From assembly GCA_963734055.1 (NCBI GenBank), contig CAVTFQ010000007.1, positions 682,001 to 746,000 of the forward strand: 64,000 bases of DNA, given 5' to 3'. The notes below the pieces were generated by a model. It was not told where the DNA came from and did not search any database. It saw nothing but the letters and a program-made list of their open reading frames with translations. This DNA is from CAIWHR01 sp963734055. Lineage in GTDB: Bacteria > Pseudomonadota > Gammaproteobacteria > Burkholderiales > Casimicrobiaceae. The position numbers and the translations under genes were made by a program. Below, one piece after another: positions 17,007 to 26,086 of this stretch (positions are counted from its first letter, which is position 1; each line of letters opens with the position of its first letter).

Positions 17007-18347
17007 ATGAGCGCCGCTGCGGCGCCGCGTCCGCGGTCCCTCGACCTGCCGCCCGCGACCCGTGCCGCGGGCACGGTCGCATTGCCCGGGTCGAAGAGCA
17101 TCTCGAACCGGACGCTGCTGCTCGCGGCGGTCGCCCTGGGGACGACGCGCGTGCGCGGGCTTCTCGAGGCCGATGACGTCGACCGGATGCTCGACGCGCT
17201 GCGTCTGCTGGGCGTGGGCATCGACCGCGACGACACGACCGGCGACGTCGTGGTCCACGGGACCGGCGGCAGGATCCCGAACGACCGCGCATCGCTGTTC
17301 CTCGGCAACGCCGGCACCGCCTTCCGTCCGCTGACGGCCGCGCTCGCTCTCGCCCGCGGCCACTACGAACTCGATGGCGTGCCGCGCATGCGCGAGCGGC
17401 CGATCGGCGACCTGGTCGACGCGCTGCGGGCGCTCGGCGCCGACGTCCGTTACTTGCAGCGCGACGGGTTTCCGCCGCTGGCGATCGGTCCCGCTCCCGC
17501 GGCGGGCGCGGCGATCCCCGCGCGGGTGGGCATTCGCGGCGACGTGTCGAGCCAGTACCTCTCCGCGCTGCTGATGGCGCTGCCGCTCCTGACGGCGCGG
17601 ACCGGTCGGAGCCAGACCGTCGCGATCGAGGGCGAACTGATTTCGCGCCCGTACGTCGCGATCACGACGAGCCTGATGGCGCGCTTCGGCGTGGTCGTGG
17701 CCATGCCCGATCGAACGTCGTTCGAAGTGCCCGCGTCGGCCCGTTACGTCGCTCCCGGAACGATCGATGTCGAGGGCGACGCGTCGTCGGCGTCGTACTT
17801 CCTCGCCGCCGGCGCGCTCGGCGGCGGGCCCGTCCGCGTCACCGGAGTCGGCCGCCGCTCGATCCAGGGCGACGTCGCGTTCGCCGACGCCCTGGCCGCA
17901 ATGGGAGCCACCGTGCGCGGCGGCGACGGCTGGATCGAGGTCGCGGCGGGGACGGAGCTCCGTGGAACGACGTTCGATTGCGTCGCCATCCCGGACGCCG
18001 CGATGACGCTCGCCGTCGTCGCCCTGTTCGCGCGCGGGCCGACGACGCTCACCGGCATCGCGAGCTGGCGAGTGAAGGAGACCGACCGGATCGCCGCGAT
18101 GGCAACCGAGCTCGCGAAGCTCGGTGCGCGCGTGGAGGCGGGCGCGGATCGGCTCGTGATCGACCCGCCGCCGCGCCTCGTGCCGGCAACGATCGACACC
18201 TACGACGACCACCGGATGGCGATGTGTTTCTCGCTCGCATCGTTCGGCGGGATCGCGGTCAGGATCAACGATCCCGACTGTGTGCGCAAGACGTTCCCCG
18301 GCTACTGGGACGCGTTCCGCACGATCGCCCGGGCCGAAGCGGCCTAG
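17007..18347 (+). CDS. aroA: 3-phosphoshikimate 1-carboxyvinyltransferase (EPSP synthase)
   Basis: Transfers enolpyruvate from PEP to shikimate-3-phosphate. The 446-residue protein has the class I signatures PGSKSISNRTLLLAA (N-terminal Lys), LGNAGTAFRPLTAALAL, RPIGDLVDALR and ETDRIAAMATEL. ATG 17007 was chosen because AAAGGG lies just upstream; GTG 16989 directly after the tyrA stop codon would add six residues. The last codon is GCC and the stop TAG (18345-18347) forms the left edge of a palindromic element, so the natural C-terminus may have been set by that insertion. Confidence 0.96.
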   Translation: MSAAAAPRPRSLDLPPATRAAGTVALPGSKSISNRTLLLAAVALGTTRVRGLLEADDVDRMLDALRLLGVGIDRDDTTGDVVVHGTGGRIPNDRASLFLGNAGTAFRPLTAALALARGHYELDGVPRMRERPIGDLVDALRALGADVRYLQRDGFPPLAIGPAPAAGAAIPARVGIRGDVSSQYLSALLMALPLLTARTGRSQTVAIEGELISRPYVAITTSLMARFGVVVAMPDRTSFEVPASARYVAPGTIDVEGDASSASYFLAAGALGGGPVRVTGVGRRSIQGDVAFADALAAMGATVRGGDGWIEVAAGTELRGTTFDCVAIPDAAMTLAVVALFARGPTTLTGIASWRVKETDRIAAMATELAKLGARVEAGADRLVIDPPPRLVPATIDTYDDHRMAMCFSLASFGGIAVRINDPDCVRKTFPGYWDAFRTIARAEAA

Positions 18348-18613
18348 GGCCTGTTCACACTATGTGCGCGAGCGCGAACGGGTGGCATGGGGCGCCAATC
18401 AAGGCGCCCGACGAAGCGAAGACTGGGCGTCTTCGCGAGGAAAGCAACGCAGGGGGGCGCCCCTTGCCGCTCGTTCCCTTCGGGTTGCTGCCGAAAACGC
18501 CGATCGCTGCGTTGCAAGGTCTCGTCGGGCGGCCGGCCCGCCTTCGCCTTTGCGCCTTGCGCTCGGCGTTTTCGGCCCTGCAACGCGCTTGTGTACATAG
18601 CGTGAACAGGCCC
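18347..18613. mobile_element. Palindromic MITE-like element 1 (aroA-cmk)
   Basis: A 267-bp insert with 19-bp terminal inverted repeats, GGGCCTGTTCACACTATGT at 18347-18365 and its inverse at 18595-18613, with one mismatch. Internal inverted repeats (for example GCAACGCAG / CTGCGTTGC and two GCCCGACGA-containing arms) suggest a long hairpin. The left flank is TA and forms the aroA stop TAG with the first element base. The right flank is TG, one base off a TA duplication, and the cmk ATG begins 2 bp beyond the right end. Apparent ORFs inside are low-quality on both strands and no transposase is encoded. Confidence 0.75.
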
Positions 18614-18615
18614 TG

Positions 18616-19281
18616 ATGGATGTCCCTGTCATCGCGGTCGACGGGCCGGCCGCCTCGGGCAAGGGGACGGTGGCCGAAGGCGTGGCGCGGACGCTCGGGT
18701 TCCACCTACTCGACAGCGGCTCGCTCTACCGCCTGGTCGCGCATCAGGCGCTCGCCGATGGCGCCGATCTCGACGACGAGGCGCCGCTCACCCGGATCGC
18801 CCGCGCGCTCGACGTCGAGTTTCGCAGCGGTCGCGTGCTCCGCGACGGCGACGAGGTCACCGAGGCGATCCGCAGCGAGGCGGTCAGCGCCGCCGCGTCG
18901 CGCGTCGCGGTGCACCCCGGCGTCCGCGCGGCGCTCCTCGCCCGGCAACGCGCTTTCCGGCGGCCTCCGGGCCTCGTCGCCGATGGCCGCGACATGGGGA
19001 CGGTGGTCTTTCCGGAAGCGCCGCTCAAGGTCTTCGTGACGGCCACGCCGGAGGAGCGGGCGCGCCGCCGGCATAAGCAGTTGATCGAAAAAGGAATCTC
19101 GGTTACAATGCAAAGCCTTTTGCGCGACATCCGGGAGCGCGACGCGCGCGACGCGGGTCGGGCGGCAGCGCCGCTCAGGCCCGCCGCCGATGCCGTGGTC
19201 CTGGACACGACGGACATGACGATCGCCGCCGCGATCGAAGCCGTGCTCCGGCTCTACCGGGCGCGGATGGCGGCGACCTGA
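18616..19281 (+). CDS. cmk: Cytidylate kinase
   Basis: Phosphorylates CMP/dCMP. It is a 221-residue P-loop kinase with Walker A VDGPAASGKGTVAEGVA (about 8-24), the LDSGSLYR substrate motif, DGRDMGTVVFP and the lid region RARRRHKQL. The ATG starts 2 bp past palindromic element 1, so its promoter and most of its leader must come from the element or from upstream read-through; an AGG lies 7-9 bp before the start. An internal promoter for rpsA lies in its 3' third. Confidence 0.96.
   Translation: MDVPVIAVDGPAASGKGTVAEGVARTLGFHLLDSGSLYRLVAHQALADGADLDDEAPLTRIARALDVEFRSGRVLRDGDEVTEAIRSEAVSAAASRVAVHPGVRAALLARQRAFRRPPGLVADGRDMGTVVFPEAPLKVFVTATPEERARRRHKQLIEKGISVTMQSLLRDIRERDARDAGRAAAPLRPAADAVVLDTTDMTIAAAIEAVLRLYRARMAAT
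19081..19109 (+). promoter_or_regulatory. Internal sigma-70 promoter in cmk driving rpsA
   Basis: TTGATC (19081-19086), 17-bp spacer, TACAAT (19104-19109), in a local AT-rich stretch of the cmk coding region. E. coli also has an rpsA promoter inside cmk. The predicted start near 19116 gives an rpsA leader of about 355 nt. Confidence 0.7.
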
Positions 19282-19471
19282 CGTACCGGAGGTAGGAGAC
19301 CCGAGTGAGGGCGCCGGAGGGAATCCCGGCGCGTGCAGGAGGCAAATGAGGGCCGCGGGCAGGCGCACAGGTCGGTGCCGGCACGCGGATTTCGACAACC
19401 CGCCCGCCGTGCGAGATACAGGGTTCTCGCGACCGGCGGTTTCTGACTACGTGAGAAGGAACCAACCCGCC

Positions 19472-21193
19472 ATGGCGACCGCCACCCACAGCATGTCCAC
19501 TCCCCCGTCCGAAAATTTCGCCGCGCTGTTCGAGGAATCGCTCTCCCGCCAGGAGATGCGGCAAGGCGAGCTCATCACGGCCGAAGTCGTTCGCGTCGAC
19601 TACAACATCGTCGTCGTCAACGCCGGCCTCAAGTCCGAAAGCTTCATCCCGATCGAGGAGTTCAAGAACGATCGTGGCGAAGTCGAGGTGAAGCCCGGCG
19701 ACTTCGTCACCGTGGCGATCGAGAGTCTCGAGGACGGCTATGGCGAGACCAAGCTGTCGCGCGACAAGGCGAAGCGCCTCAAGGCGTGGCACGACCTCGA
19801 AGCCGCGATGGAGCAGGGCACCGTCGTCACCGGCCAGGTGACCGGCAAGGTCAAGGGCGGGCTCACGGTGATGGTGAACGGGATCCGCGCGTTCCTGCCG
19901 GGATCTCTGGTCGACATCCGGCCGGTCAAGGACACCTCGCCCTACGAGAACAAGGCGCTCGAGTTCAAGGTCATCAAGCTCGATCGCAAGCGCAACAACG
20001 TCGTCGTCTCGCGCCGCGCGGTGCTGGAAGCGAGCCTGGGCGAGGAGCGCGAGAAGCTCCTCGCGACCTTGTCCGAGGGCGCGGTCGTCAAGGGGATCGT
20101 CAAGAACATCACCGACTACGGCGCGTTCGTCGATCTGGGTGGCATCGACGGTCTCCTCCACATCACCGACCTCGCGTGGCGCCGCGTGAAGCACCCGTCC
20201 GAAGTGCTCTCCGTCGGCGACGAGGTGACCGCGAAGATCCTCAAGTTCGACCAGGAGAAGAATCGCGTCTCGCTCGGGATGAAGCAGCTGGGCGAGGACC
20301 CGTGGGTCGGCCTCGGGCGCCGCTATCCGACCGGCACGCGCCTCTTCGGCAAGGTGACGAACATCACCGACTACGGCGCGTTCGTCGAGATCGAGTCGGG
20401 CATCGAGGGCCTGGTCCACGTCTCCGAGATGGACTGGACCAACAAGAACATCCATCCGACCAAGGTCGTCCAGCTGGGCGACGAGGTCGAGGTGATGATC
20501 CTCGAGATCGACGAGGACCGCCGCCGCATCTCGCTCGGGATGAAGCAGTGCATGCCGAACCCGTGGGACGAGTTCGCGGCGAACCACAAGAAGGGCGACC
20601 GGGTGAAGGGCCAGATCAAGTCGATCACCGACTTCGGCGTCTTCGTCGGCCTGCCGGGCGGCATCGACGGGCTCGTGCACCTGTCCGACCTCTCGTGGTC
20701 GACGCCCGGCGAAGTCGCCGTGCGCGAGTACAAGAAGGGCGCCGAGGTGGAGGCGGTCGTGCTCGCGATCGACGTCGAGCGCGAGCGGATCTCGCTCGGC
20801 ATCAAGCAGCTCGACGGCGACCCGTTCTCGAACTACGTCGCGACGCACGACAAGGGCAACGTCGTGAAGGGCACGGTGCGCTCGCTCGACGGCAAGGGCG
20901 CGGTCATCGCGCTCGAAGGCGACGTCGAAGGCTATCTCCGCGCTTCCGAGGTCGCGCGCGACCGCGTCGAGGACATCCGCACGCACCTCAAGGAAGGCGA
21001 TGCGGTGACCGCGATGATCATCAACATCGACCGCAAGAACCGCTCCATCAACCTGTCGATCAAGGCGAAGGACCATGCCGAGGAGACCGAGGCGCTGCAG
21101 TCCGCAAAGGCCGACGCTGCGGGCGCCACGACCGGCACGACGAACCTCGGCGCGCTCCTGCGTGCGAAGATGGACAACAAGAGCAACGAATAG
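19472..21193 (+). CDS. rpsA: 30S ribosomal protein S1
   Basis: A 573-residue protein with six S1 RNA-binding repeats (about residues 30-530). The repeats show the recurring pattern KGIVKNITDYGAFVDLGGID ... LLHITDLAW, GKVTNITDYGAFVEIESGIE and GQIKSITDFGVFVGLPGGID. It helps mRNA binding and translation initiation. ATG 19472 was chosen because GAGAAGGA lies upstream; a second ATG at 19493 lacks one. The 190-bp leader after cmk (19282-19471) is rich in AGGAGG-like stretches (about 19288, 19336) that could serve S1 autoregulation, as known in E. coli. ihfB follows 11 bp downstream. Confidence 0.97.
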   Translation: MATATHSMSTPPSENFAALFEESLSRQEMRQGELITAEVVRVDYNIVVVNAGLKSESFIPIEEFKNDRGEVEVKPGDFVTVAIESLEDGYGETKLSRDKAKRLKAWHDLEAAMEQGTVVTGQVTGKVKGGLTVMVNGIRAFLPGSLVDIRPVKDTSPYENKALEFKVIKLDRKRNNVVVSRRAVLEASLGEEREKLLATLSEGAVVKGIVKNITDYGAFVDLGGIDGLLHITDLAWRRVKHPSEVLSVGDEVTAKILKFDQEKNRVSLGMKQLGEDPWVGLGRRYPTGTRLFGKVTNITDYGAFVEIESGIEGLVHVSEMDWTNKNIHPTKVVQLGDEVEVMILEIDEDRRRISLGMKQCMPNPWDEFAANHKKGDRVKGQIKSITDFGVFVGLPGGIDGLVHLSDLSWSTPGEVAVREYKKGAEVEAVVLAIDVERERISLGIKQLDGDPFSNYVATHDKGNVVKGTVRSLDGKGAVIALEGDVEGYLRASEVARDRVEDIRTHLKEGDAVTAMIINIDRKNRSINLSIKAKDHAEETEALQSAKADAAGATTGTTNLGALLRAKMDNKSNE

Positions 21194-21204
21194 CGGGCGG
21201 CGCG

Positions 21205-21489
21205 ATGACCAAATCGGAGCTGATCGACCGCCTCGCGGCGCAGTTTCCGCAGCTGGTCGCGAAGGACGCCGAGCTCGCGGTCAAGATGATTCTCGACGCG
21301 ATGGCCGAAAGCCTCGCCAAGGGGGAGCGCATCGAGATCCGCGGGTTCGGCAGCTTCGGCCTCAACTACCGGCCGCCGCGCACGGGACGCAATCCCAAGT
21401 CCGGCGAAAAGGTGCTGGTGCCCGAGAAGCACGTCCCGCACTTCAAGGCCGGCAAGGAATTGCGCGAGCGGGTCGACTTCAAGGGATGA
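21205..21489 (+). CDS. ihfB: Integration host factor subunit beta
   Basis: A 94-residue DNA-bending nucleoid protein that pairs with IhfA. Typical HU/IHF fold: N-terminal helices MTKSELIDRLAAQFPQL, the beta-arm region GFGSFGLNYRPPRTGRNP and GEKVLVPEKHVPHFKAGKEL. The rpsA-ihfB-lapA order is the standard proteobacterial one and supports IhfB over HU. It starts 11 bp after the rpsA stop codon. Confidence 0.97.
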   Translation: MTKSELIDRLAAQFPQLVAKDAELAVKMILDAMAESLAKGERIEIRGFGSFGLNYRPPRTGRNPKSGEKVLVPEKHVPHFKAGKELRERVDFKG

Positions 21490-21535
21490 GCGGAACGACC
21501 TCGAGCGTGTGCGCCGCCATCTTGCGGAGGCGGTG

Positions 21536-21829
21536 ATGCAAGTCGTGCGCTGGATCGTCGGCGCGTTGCTGTTCCTCGCGCTGCTGTTCCTTTCGCTGCA
21601 GAACTCCGAGCTCGTGACGCTCAAGTTCTATCACTGGTGGAGCTGGCAGGCCCCGCTCGTGTTCGTCGTGCTGATCGCGTTCGCGATCGGCGTGGCGGCG
21701 GGACTGCTGGCCGGCGTACTGCGCTCCTCGCGGCTCAAGCGCGAGTTGAACCGGATGAAGAGGGCCGACCGGACGGCGGCGAGCGCGGCGACGACGACGC
21801 CGAGGGCCTGGCCGCCCTCGGATGCCTGA
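21536..21829 (+). CDS. lapA: Lipopolysaccharide assembly protein A-like (DUF1049)
   Basis: A 97-residue inner-membrane protein with two membrane helices (about 3-22 and 42-65), the family motif SLQNSELVTLKFYHWW between them, and a charged cytoplasmic tail. LapA works with LapB to tune LPS synthesis by controlling LpxC turnover. The start is set by GGAGG about 8 bp before ATG 21536; an upstream GTG (21509) would add nine residues. It lies between ihfB and lapB as in E. coli and relatives. Confidence 0.9.
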   Translation: MQVVRWIVGALLFLALLFLSLQNSELVTLKFYHWWSWQAPLVFVVLIAFAIGVAAGLLAGVLRSSRLKRELNRMKRADRTAASAATTTPRAWPPSDA

Positions 21830-21871
21830 CGCGCAGGTTCCCGGCCCGGACCTGGACGAGCCACCGTCTCC

Positions 21872-23050
21872 ATGGAATTCGAGCTCTGGTGGCTGCTGCC
21901 GATCCCGGTGCTGTTCTTCGCGCTGGGCTGGGTCGCAGCCCGCATCGACATCCGCCACCTGCTGCGCGAGTCGAGCGCGCTGCCGCTTTCGTATTTCCGC
22001 GGCCTGAACTTCCTCCTGAACGAGCAGCCCGACAAGGCCATCGAGTCCTTCATCGAGGTCGTCAAGGTCGATCCGCAGACGGTCGACCTGCACTTCGCGC
22101 TGGGAAGCCTCTTCCGGCGGCAGGGCGAGATCGACCGCGCGATCCGGATGCACCAGAATCTCCTCGATCGCCCGGACCTCCCGACGGAGAAGCGCCGAGC
22201 CGCCGAGTTCGAGCTCGCGCAGGACTTCCACCGCGCGGGGCTGCTCGACCGCGCGGAGGACCTCTTCGCGCGCCTCGAAGGCTCTCCGTTCGAGCACGCC
22301 TCGCTCGGCTTCCTGCTGTCGATCTACGAGCAGGAGAAGGACTGGCGGAAGGCGATCGCCGTCACCCGGCGCATGGAAGCGCTCGCGAAGCAGCCGTACT
22401 TCAAGGAGATCGCGCACTATGCCTGCGAGCTCGCCCAGGCGGCGCTCGTCGCCTCCGACTTCGACGCCGCGCGCAGGCACATCGACGAGGCGCTGGCGGA
22501 GTACCGCGCCTGCGCCCGGGCGACGATGCTGCTGGGCGATCTCGCCGCCCAGCAGGGGGACCTGCCGGGCGCGATTGCGGCGTGGCAGCGGATCGAGACG
22601 CAGAATCCCGCCTTCCTCTCGCTCGTCGCCGAGCGCCTCGCCGACGCCTACCGGAAGACGGACAATGCGGCGCAGGGACTGCGCGTGCTCCGCGCCTACC
22701 AGGAGCAGTACCCCTCGCTCGACCTGCTCAATACGGTGTTCTCGCTGACGCTGGCCGACGAAGGGCCGGCGGTGGCGGGCGAGCTGATCAAGGATGAGCT
22801 CGCGCGCAATCCGACGCTGCTCGGCCTCGACCGGCTGCTCGAAGCACAACTGATCGCGGCGCCGGCCGAGCGCCGCCACGACCTCGAGCTCGTGAAACAG
22901 CTCGTCGGCCAGCACATCAAGCGGCTCGGGATGTACAAGTGCGAGCAGTGCGGCTTCCGAGCGCGGCAGTACTACTGGCGTTGCCCCGGCTGCGGCAAGT
23001 GGGAGACGTACTCTCCGCGCCGGACCGAGACCCCCGAAAGCTTCGCCTGA
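21872..23050 (+). CDS. lapB: Lipopolysaccharide assembly protein B
   Basis: A 392-residue membrane-anchored TPR protein. A single N-terminal helix (about 5-22) is followed by the conserved RGLNFLLNEQPDKAIESF, a series of TPR units (about 40-350) and a C-terminal rubredoxin-type zinc/iron knuckle (CEQCGF about 20 residues before CPGCGKW). It is an adaptor for FtsH-mediated LpxC degradation. Only four metal-binding cysteines are visible, in two CxxC pairs, as in the E. coli protein. Confidence 0.95.
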   Translation: MEFELWWLLPIPVLFFALGWVAARIDIRHLLRESSALPLSYFRGLNFLLNEQPDKAIESFIEVVKVDPQTVDLHFALGSLFRRQGEIDRAIRMHQNLLDRPDLPTEKRRAAEFELAQDFHRAGLLDRAEDLFARLEGSPFEHASLGFLLSIYEQEKDWRKAIAVTRRMEALAKQPYFKEIAHYACELAQAALVASDFDAARRHIDEALAEYRACARATMLLGDLAAQQGDLPGAIAAWQRIETQNPAFLSLVAERLADAYRKTDNAAQGLRVLRAYQEQYPSLDLLNTVFSLTLADEGPAVAGELIKDELARNPTLLGLDRLLEAQLIAAPAERRHDLELVKQLVGQHIKRLGMYKCEQCGFRARQYYWRCPGCGKWETYSPRRTETPESFA

Positions 23051-23075
23051 TTTCCACCCACCAACCGAGCAGAAC

Positions 23076-23801
23076 ATGAACGATCGCCCGGACCCGCGCA
23101 TCATCGTCGCCCTCGACTTCGAGCACCCGATGCGCGCGCTCGCGCTGGCCGACCGTCTCGACCCCGGCGTTTGCGCGCTCAAGGTCGGCAAGGAGCTCTT
23201 CGTGGCCGCCGGTCCCGAGCCCGTGCGCTGGCTCGTCGCGCGGGGCTTTCGCGTGTTCCTCGATCTCAAGTTCCACGACATCCCGAACACGGTCGCGCAG
23301 GCGTGCGCGGCGGCGACGCGACTCGGCGTGTGGATGCTCAACGTCCACGCGACGGGCGGGCGGGCGATGCTGTCGGCGGCGCGCGCAGCCGTCGACAAGG
23401 CCGCCGGAAGCGAGGGGCGAGGGGCGCCGCTTCTGATCGCCGTGACGGTATTGACGAGCCTCGTCGATGCGGACCTGCGCGAAACGGGCATCGCGGCGAC
23501 GGCCGCAGAGCAGGCGCTGGCTCTGGCGCGACTCGCCCACGCCTGCGGCCTCGACGGCGTCGTCTGCTCGGCGGTCGAGGCGCCGGCGCTGCGCGCCGCG
23601 CTCGGCGCGCGCTTCAGGCTCGTGACGCCGGGGATTCGCCCCGCCGGCAGCGCGCGCGACGACCAGGCGCGGATCGTCACGCCGGACGCCGCGCTCGCCG
23701 CGGGCGCCGACTATCTGGTCATCGGACGGCCGATCACTCAGGCGCCCGATCCTCTGGGCGCGCTGGCCGCGATCAACGCTTCACTCCGGGCCGCGGCATG
23801 A
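23076..23801 (+). CDS. pyrF: Orotidine 5'-phosphate decarboxylase
   Basis: Final step of UMP synthesis; 241 residues with a TIM-barrel fold. The catalytic charge network DLKFHDIPNTVAQA (Asp-x-Lys-x-x-Asp) is intact. IIVALDF at the N-terminus and LVTPGIRP and YLVIGRPITQA at the phosphate-binding end are also present. It is a short type (E. coli-like). The stop codon overlaps the ugd start (ATGA). Confidence 0.97.
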   Translation: MNDRPDPRIIVALDFEHPMRALALADRLDPGVCALKVGKELFVAAGPEPVRWLVARGFRVFLDLKFHDIPNTVAQACAAATRLGVWMLNVHATGGRAMLSAARAAVDKAAGSEGRGAPLLIAVTVLTSLVDADLRETGIAATAAEQALALARLAHACGLDGVVCSAVEAPALRAALGARFRLVTPGIRPAGSARDDQARIVTPDAALAAGADYLVIGRPITQAPDPLGALAAINASLRAAA

Positions 23802-25120
23802 AGATCACCGTCATCGGCACCGGCTACGTCGGGCTCGTCACCGGCACGTGCCTCGCGGAGGTCGGCAACGACGTGCTGTGCCTCGACGTCGACGCGGAGA
23901 AGATCGCGACGCTGAATGCGGGCGGCGTCCCCATCCACGAGCCGGGCCTCGAGCCGCTGATCCGGCGCAACGCCGCCGCCGACCGGCTCCAGTTCACCAC
24001 CGACGCCGACGCCGCGGTGGCGCATGGGACGCTGCAGTTCATTGCCGTCGGCACGCCGCCGGAGGAAGACGGCTCGGCCGACATGCAGTACGTGCTCGCC
24101 GCGGCGCGCAGCATCGGACGCCGCATGACCGACTTCAAGATCGTCGTCGACAAGTCGACCGTCCCGGTGGGGACCGCCGACCGCGTCCGCGCGGCGATCG
24201 CTGAGGAGCTCGCCGCCCGCGGTGCGAAGCTCGCGTTCGCCGTGGCGTCGAACCCGGAGTTCCTGAAGGAGGGCGCGGCGATCGAGGACTTCATGAAGCC
24301 GGATCGCGTCGTCATCGGGGCGGAGGACGAGCGCGCGATCGCCGCCTTGCGCGCCGTCTACGCGCCGTTCATGCGCAACCACGACCGGCTGCTGGTCATG
24401 GACGTCCGCTCGGCCGAGCTCACCAAGTACGCCGCGAACGCGATGCTGGCGACGCGGATCTCGTTCATGAACGAGCTCGCGAACCTGGCCGACGGGCTCG
24501 GCGCGGACGTCGAGCACGTGCGGCAGGGCATCGGCTCGGATCCGCGCATCGGCTACCACTTCCTCTATCCCGGCGTCGGCTACGGCGGCAGCTGCTTTCC
24601 GAAGGACGTCAAGGCGCTTCGTCACACGGCGGGCGAGCTCGGGCGGCCGCTCCGGATTCTCGACGCCGTGGAGGCGGTCAACGACGCGCAGAAGCTGCGG
24701 CTCGTCGAGAAGATCGTCGCGCGGATGGGGGCGGACCTCGCCGGACGCACGTTCGCGCTCTGGGGCCTCGCGTTCAAGCCGAACACCGACGACATGCGCG
24801 AGGCGCCCTCGCTCGCGCTCATCGCGGCGCTCGCCGGGCGCGGCGCGAAGGTCCGGGCGTGGGACCCGGTCGCGATCGCCGAGGCGCGCAAGGCGATGGC
24901 CGGCGAGCCGGGGCTTTCGTTCGCGGCGTCGCCCGCCGCCGCGCTGGAGGGTGCCGACGCGCTCATCGTCGTGACCGAGTGGCAGGAGTTCCGGAGCCCC
25001 GATTTCGGCGCGATCCGGAAGGCGCTGAAGGAACCGCTCGTCTTCGACGGGCGCAACCTCTACGATCCCGCCGTGGTCCGCGCCGCCGGCCTCGAATACT
25101 TCGCGATCGGCCGCCGCTGA
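23798..25120 (+). CDS. ugd: UDP-glucose 6-dehydrogenase
   Basis: NAD-dependent four-electron oxidation of UDP-glucose to UDP-glucuronate for polysaccharide or lipid A modification. The 440-residue protein has the Rossmann motif VIGTGYVGLVTGTCLAEVG (2-20), STVPVGTADRV, NPEFLKEGAAIEDF, the catalytic Cys in GYGGSCFPKD, and the C-terminal NTDDMREAPS. It overlaps pyrF by 4 bp and touches the heptose kinase gene, so the trio is one operon. GDP-mannose dehydrogenase is excluded by the GSCFPKD context, but UDP-sugar specificity is inferred. Confidence 0.95.
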   Translation: MKITVIGTGYVGLVTGTCLAEVGNDVLCLDVDAEKIATLNAGGVPIHEPGLEPLIRRNAAADRLQFTTDADAAVAHGTLQFIAVGTPPEEDGSADMQYVLAAARSIGRRMTDFKIVVDKSTVPVGTADRVRAAIAEELAARGAKLAFAVASNPEFLKEGAAIEDFMKPDRVVIGAEDERAIAALRAVYAPFMRNHDRLLVMDVRSAELTKYAANAMLATRISFMNELANLADGLGADVEHVRQGIGSDPRIGYHFLYPGVGYGGSCFPKDVKALRHTAGELGRPLRILDAVEAVNDAQKLRLVEKIVARMGADLAGRTFALWGLAFKPNTDDMREAPSLALIAALAGRGAKVRAWDPVAIAEARKAMAGEPGLSFAASPAAALEGADALIVVTEWQEFRSPDFGAIRKALKEPLVFDGRNLYDPAVVRAAGLEYFAIGRR

Positions 25121-26073
25121 TGGCGATGCCCGCCGCGGAGCCGCGCTTCTCCGAGTTCCGTGACCGCGCCGCGCGGGCGCGCATGCTCGTCGTCGGCGAC
25201 GTCATGCTCGACCGGTACTGGTTCGGCGAGGTCGAGCGGATCTCGCCGGAAGCGCCCGTGCCGGTCGTCAAGATCGCGCGGAGCGAAGAGCGACCCGGCG
25301 GAGCCGCCAATGTCGCGCGCAACGCCGCGGCGCTCGGCGCGCAGCTCACGCTCCTGTCGGTGACCGGCGCCGACGAGCCCGGCGCGGCACTCGAGCGACT
25401 GCTCGCCGTCGACCGCGTGCGGACGCTCTTCCATCGCGACCCCTCGGTCGCGACGACGGTCAAGCTCCGGGTGATCGGTCGCCAGCAGCAGCTCCTGCGC
25501 ATCGACTTCGAGACGGCACCGTCGCACGAGGTGCTCGCCGAGAACCTGGCGGATTTCGACCGCCTGCAGGGCGACGCCGACGTCGTCGTTCTGTCGGATT
25601 ACGGCAAGGGCGGGCTCGCGCACATCGCCACGATGATCGAGCGCGCGAAGGCGGCGGGCCGGCCGGTGCTCGTCGATCCGAAGGGCTGGGACTGGACCCG
25701 TTACCGGGGGGCGACGCTGATCACGCCGAACCGGACCGAGTTCCGGGAAGTCGTCGGGCGCTGGCGCGACGAAGGCGAAATGACGCGGAAGGCGAAAGAC
25801 CTGCTCGCGGAGCTCGACGTGGGCGCTCTCCTCGTGACGCGATCGGAGGAGGGAATGAGCCTCTATACACGGACCTCCGACGAGCACATTCCGGCGGTCG
25901 CGCGCGAGGTGTTCGACGTCTCCGGTGCCGGCGACACGGTGATCGCAACGCTTGGCGTGCTGCTCGGCGCCGGCGCCCCGCTCCCGGCCGCCGTCCGCAT
26001 CGCGAACCAGGCGGCCGGCGTCGTCGTCGGCAAGCTCGGCACGGCGGTCGTCACTCCGGACGAGCTCGGCTGA
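25120..26073 (+). CDS. D-glycero-beta-D-manno-heptose-7-phosphate kinase (kinase domain only)
   Basis: PfkB-family sugar kinase of 317 residues in ADP-heptose (LPS core) synthesis. Signature regions are VVGDVMLDRYWFGEVERISP, RPGGAANVARN, LVDPKGWDWTRYRGATLITP and the catalytic FDVSGAGDTVIATLG. The C-terminal nucleotidyltransferase domain of bifunctional HldE is absent, so it corresponds to the RfaE1/HldA half; the partner must be encoded elsewhere. The ATG overlaps the ugd stop codon by one base (TGATG). Confidence 0.93.
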   Translation: MAMPAAEPRFSEFRDRAARARMLVVGDVMLDRYWFGEVERISPEAPVPVVKIARSEERPGGAANVARNAAALGAQLTLLSVTGADEPGAALERLLAVDRVRTLFHRDPSVATTVKLRVIGRQQQLLRIDFETAPSHEVLAENLADFDRLQGDADVVVLSDYGKGGLAHIATMIERAKAAGRPVLVDPKGWDWTRYRGATLITPNRTEFREVVGRWRDEGEMTRKAKDLLAELDVGALLVTRSEEGMSLYTRTSDEHIPAVAREVFDVSGAGDTVIATLGVLLGAGAPLPAAVRIANQAAGVVVGKLGTAVVTPDELG

Positions 26074-26086
26074 CGGTCCCTCGCCG

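Noticed and set aside
18355..18705. Several overlapping short ORFs in the aroA-cmk gap on both strands
   Set aside because: They lie inside the palindromic element and read similarly on both strands because of its inverted symmetry; no ribosome-binding site or family match.
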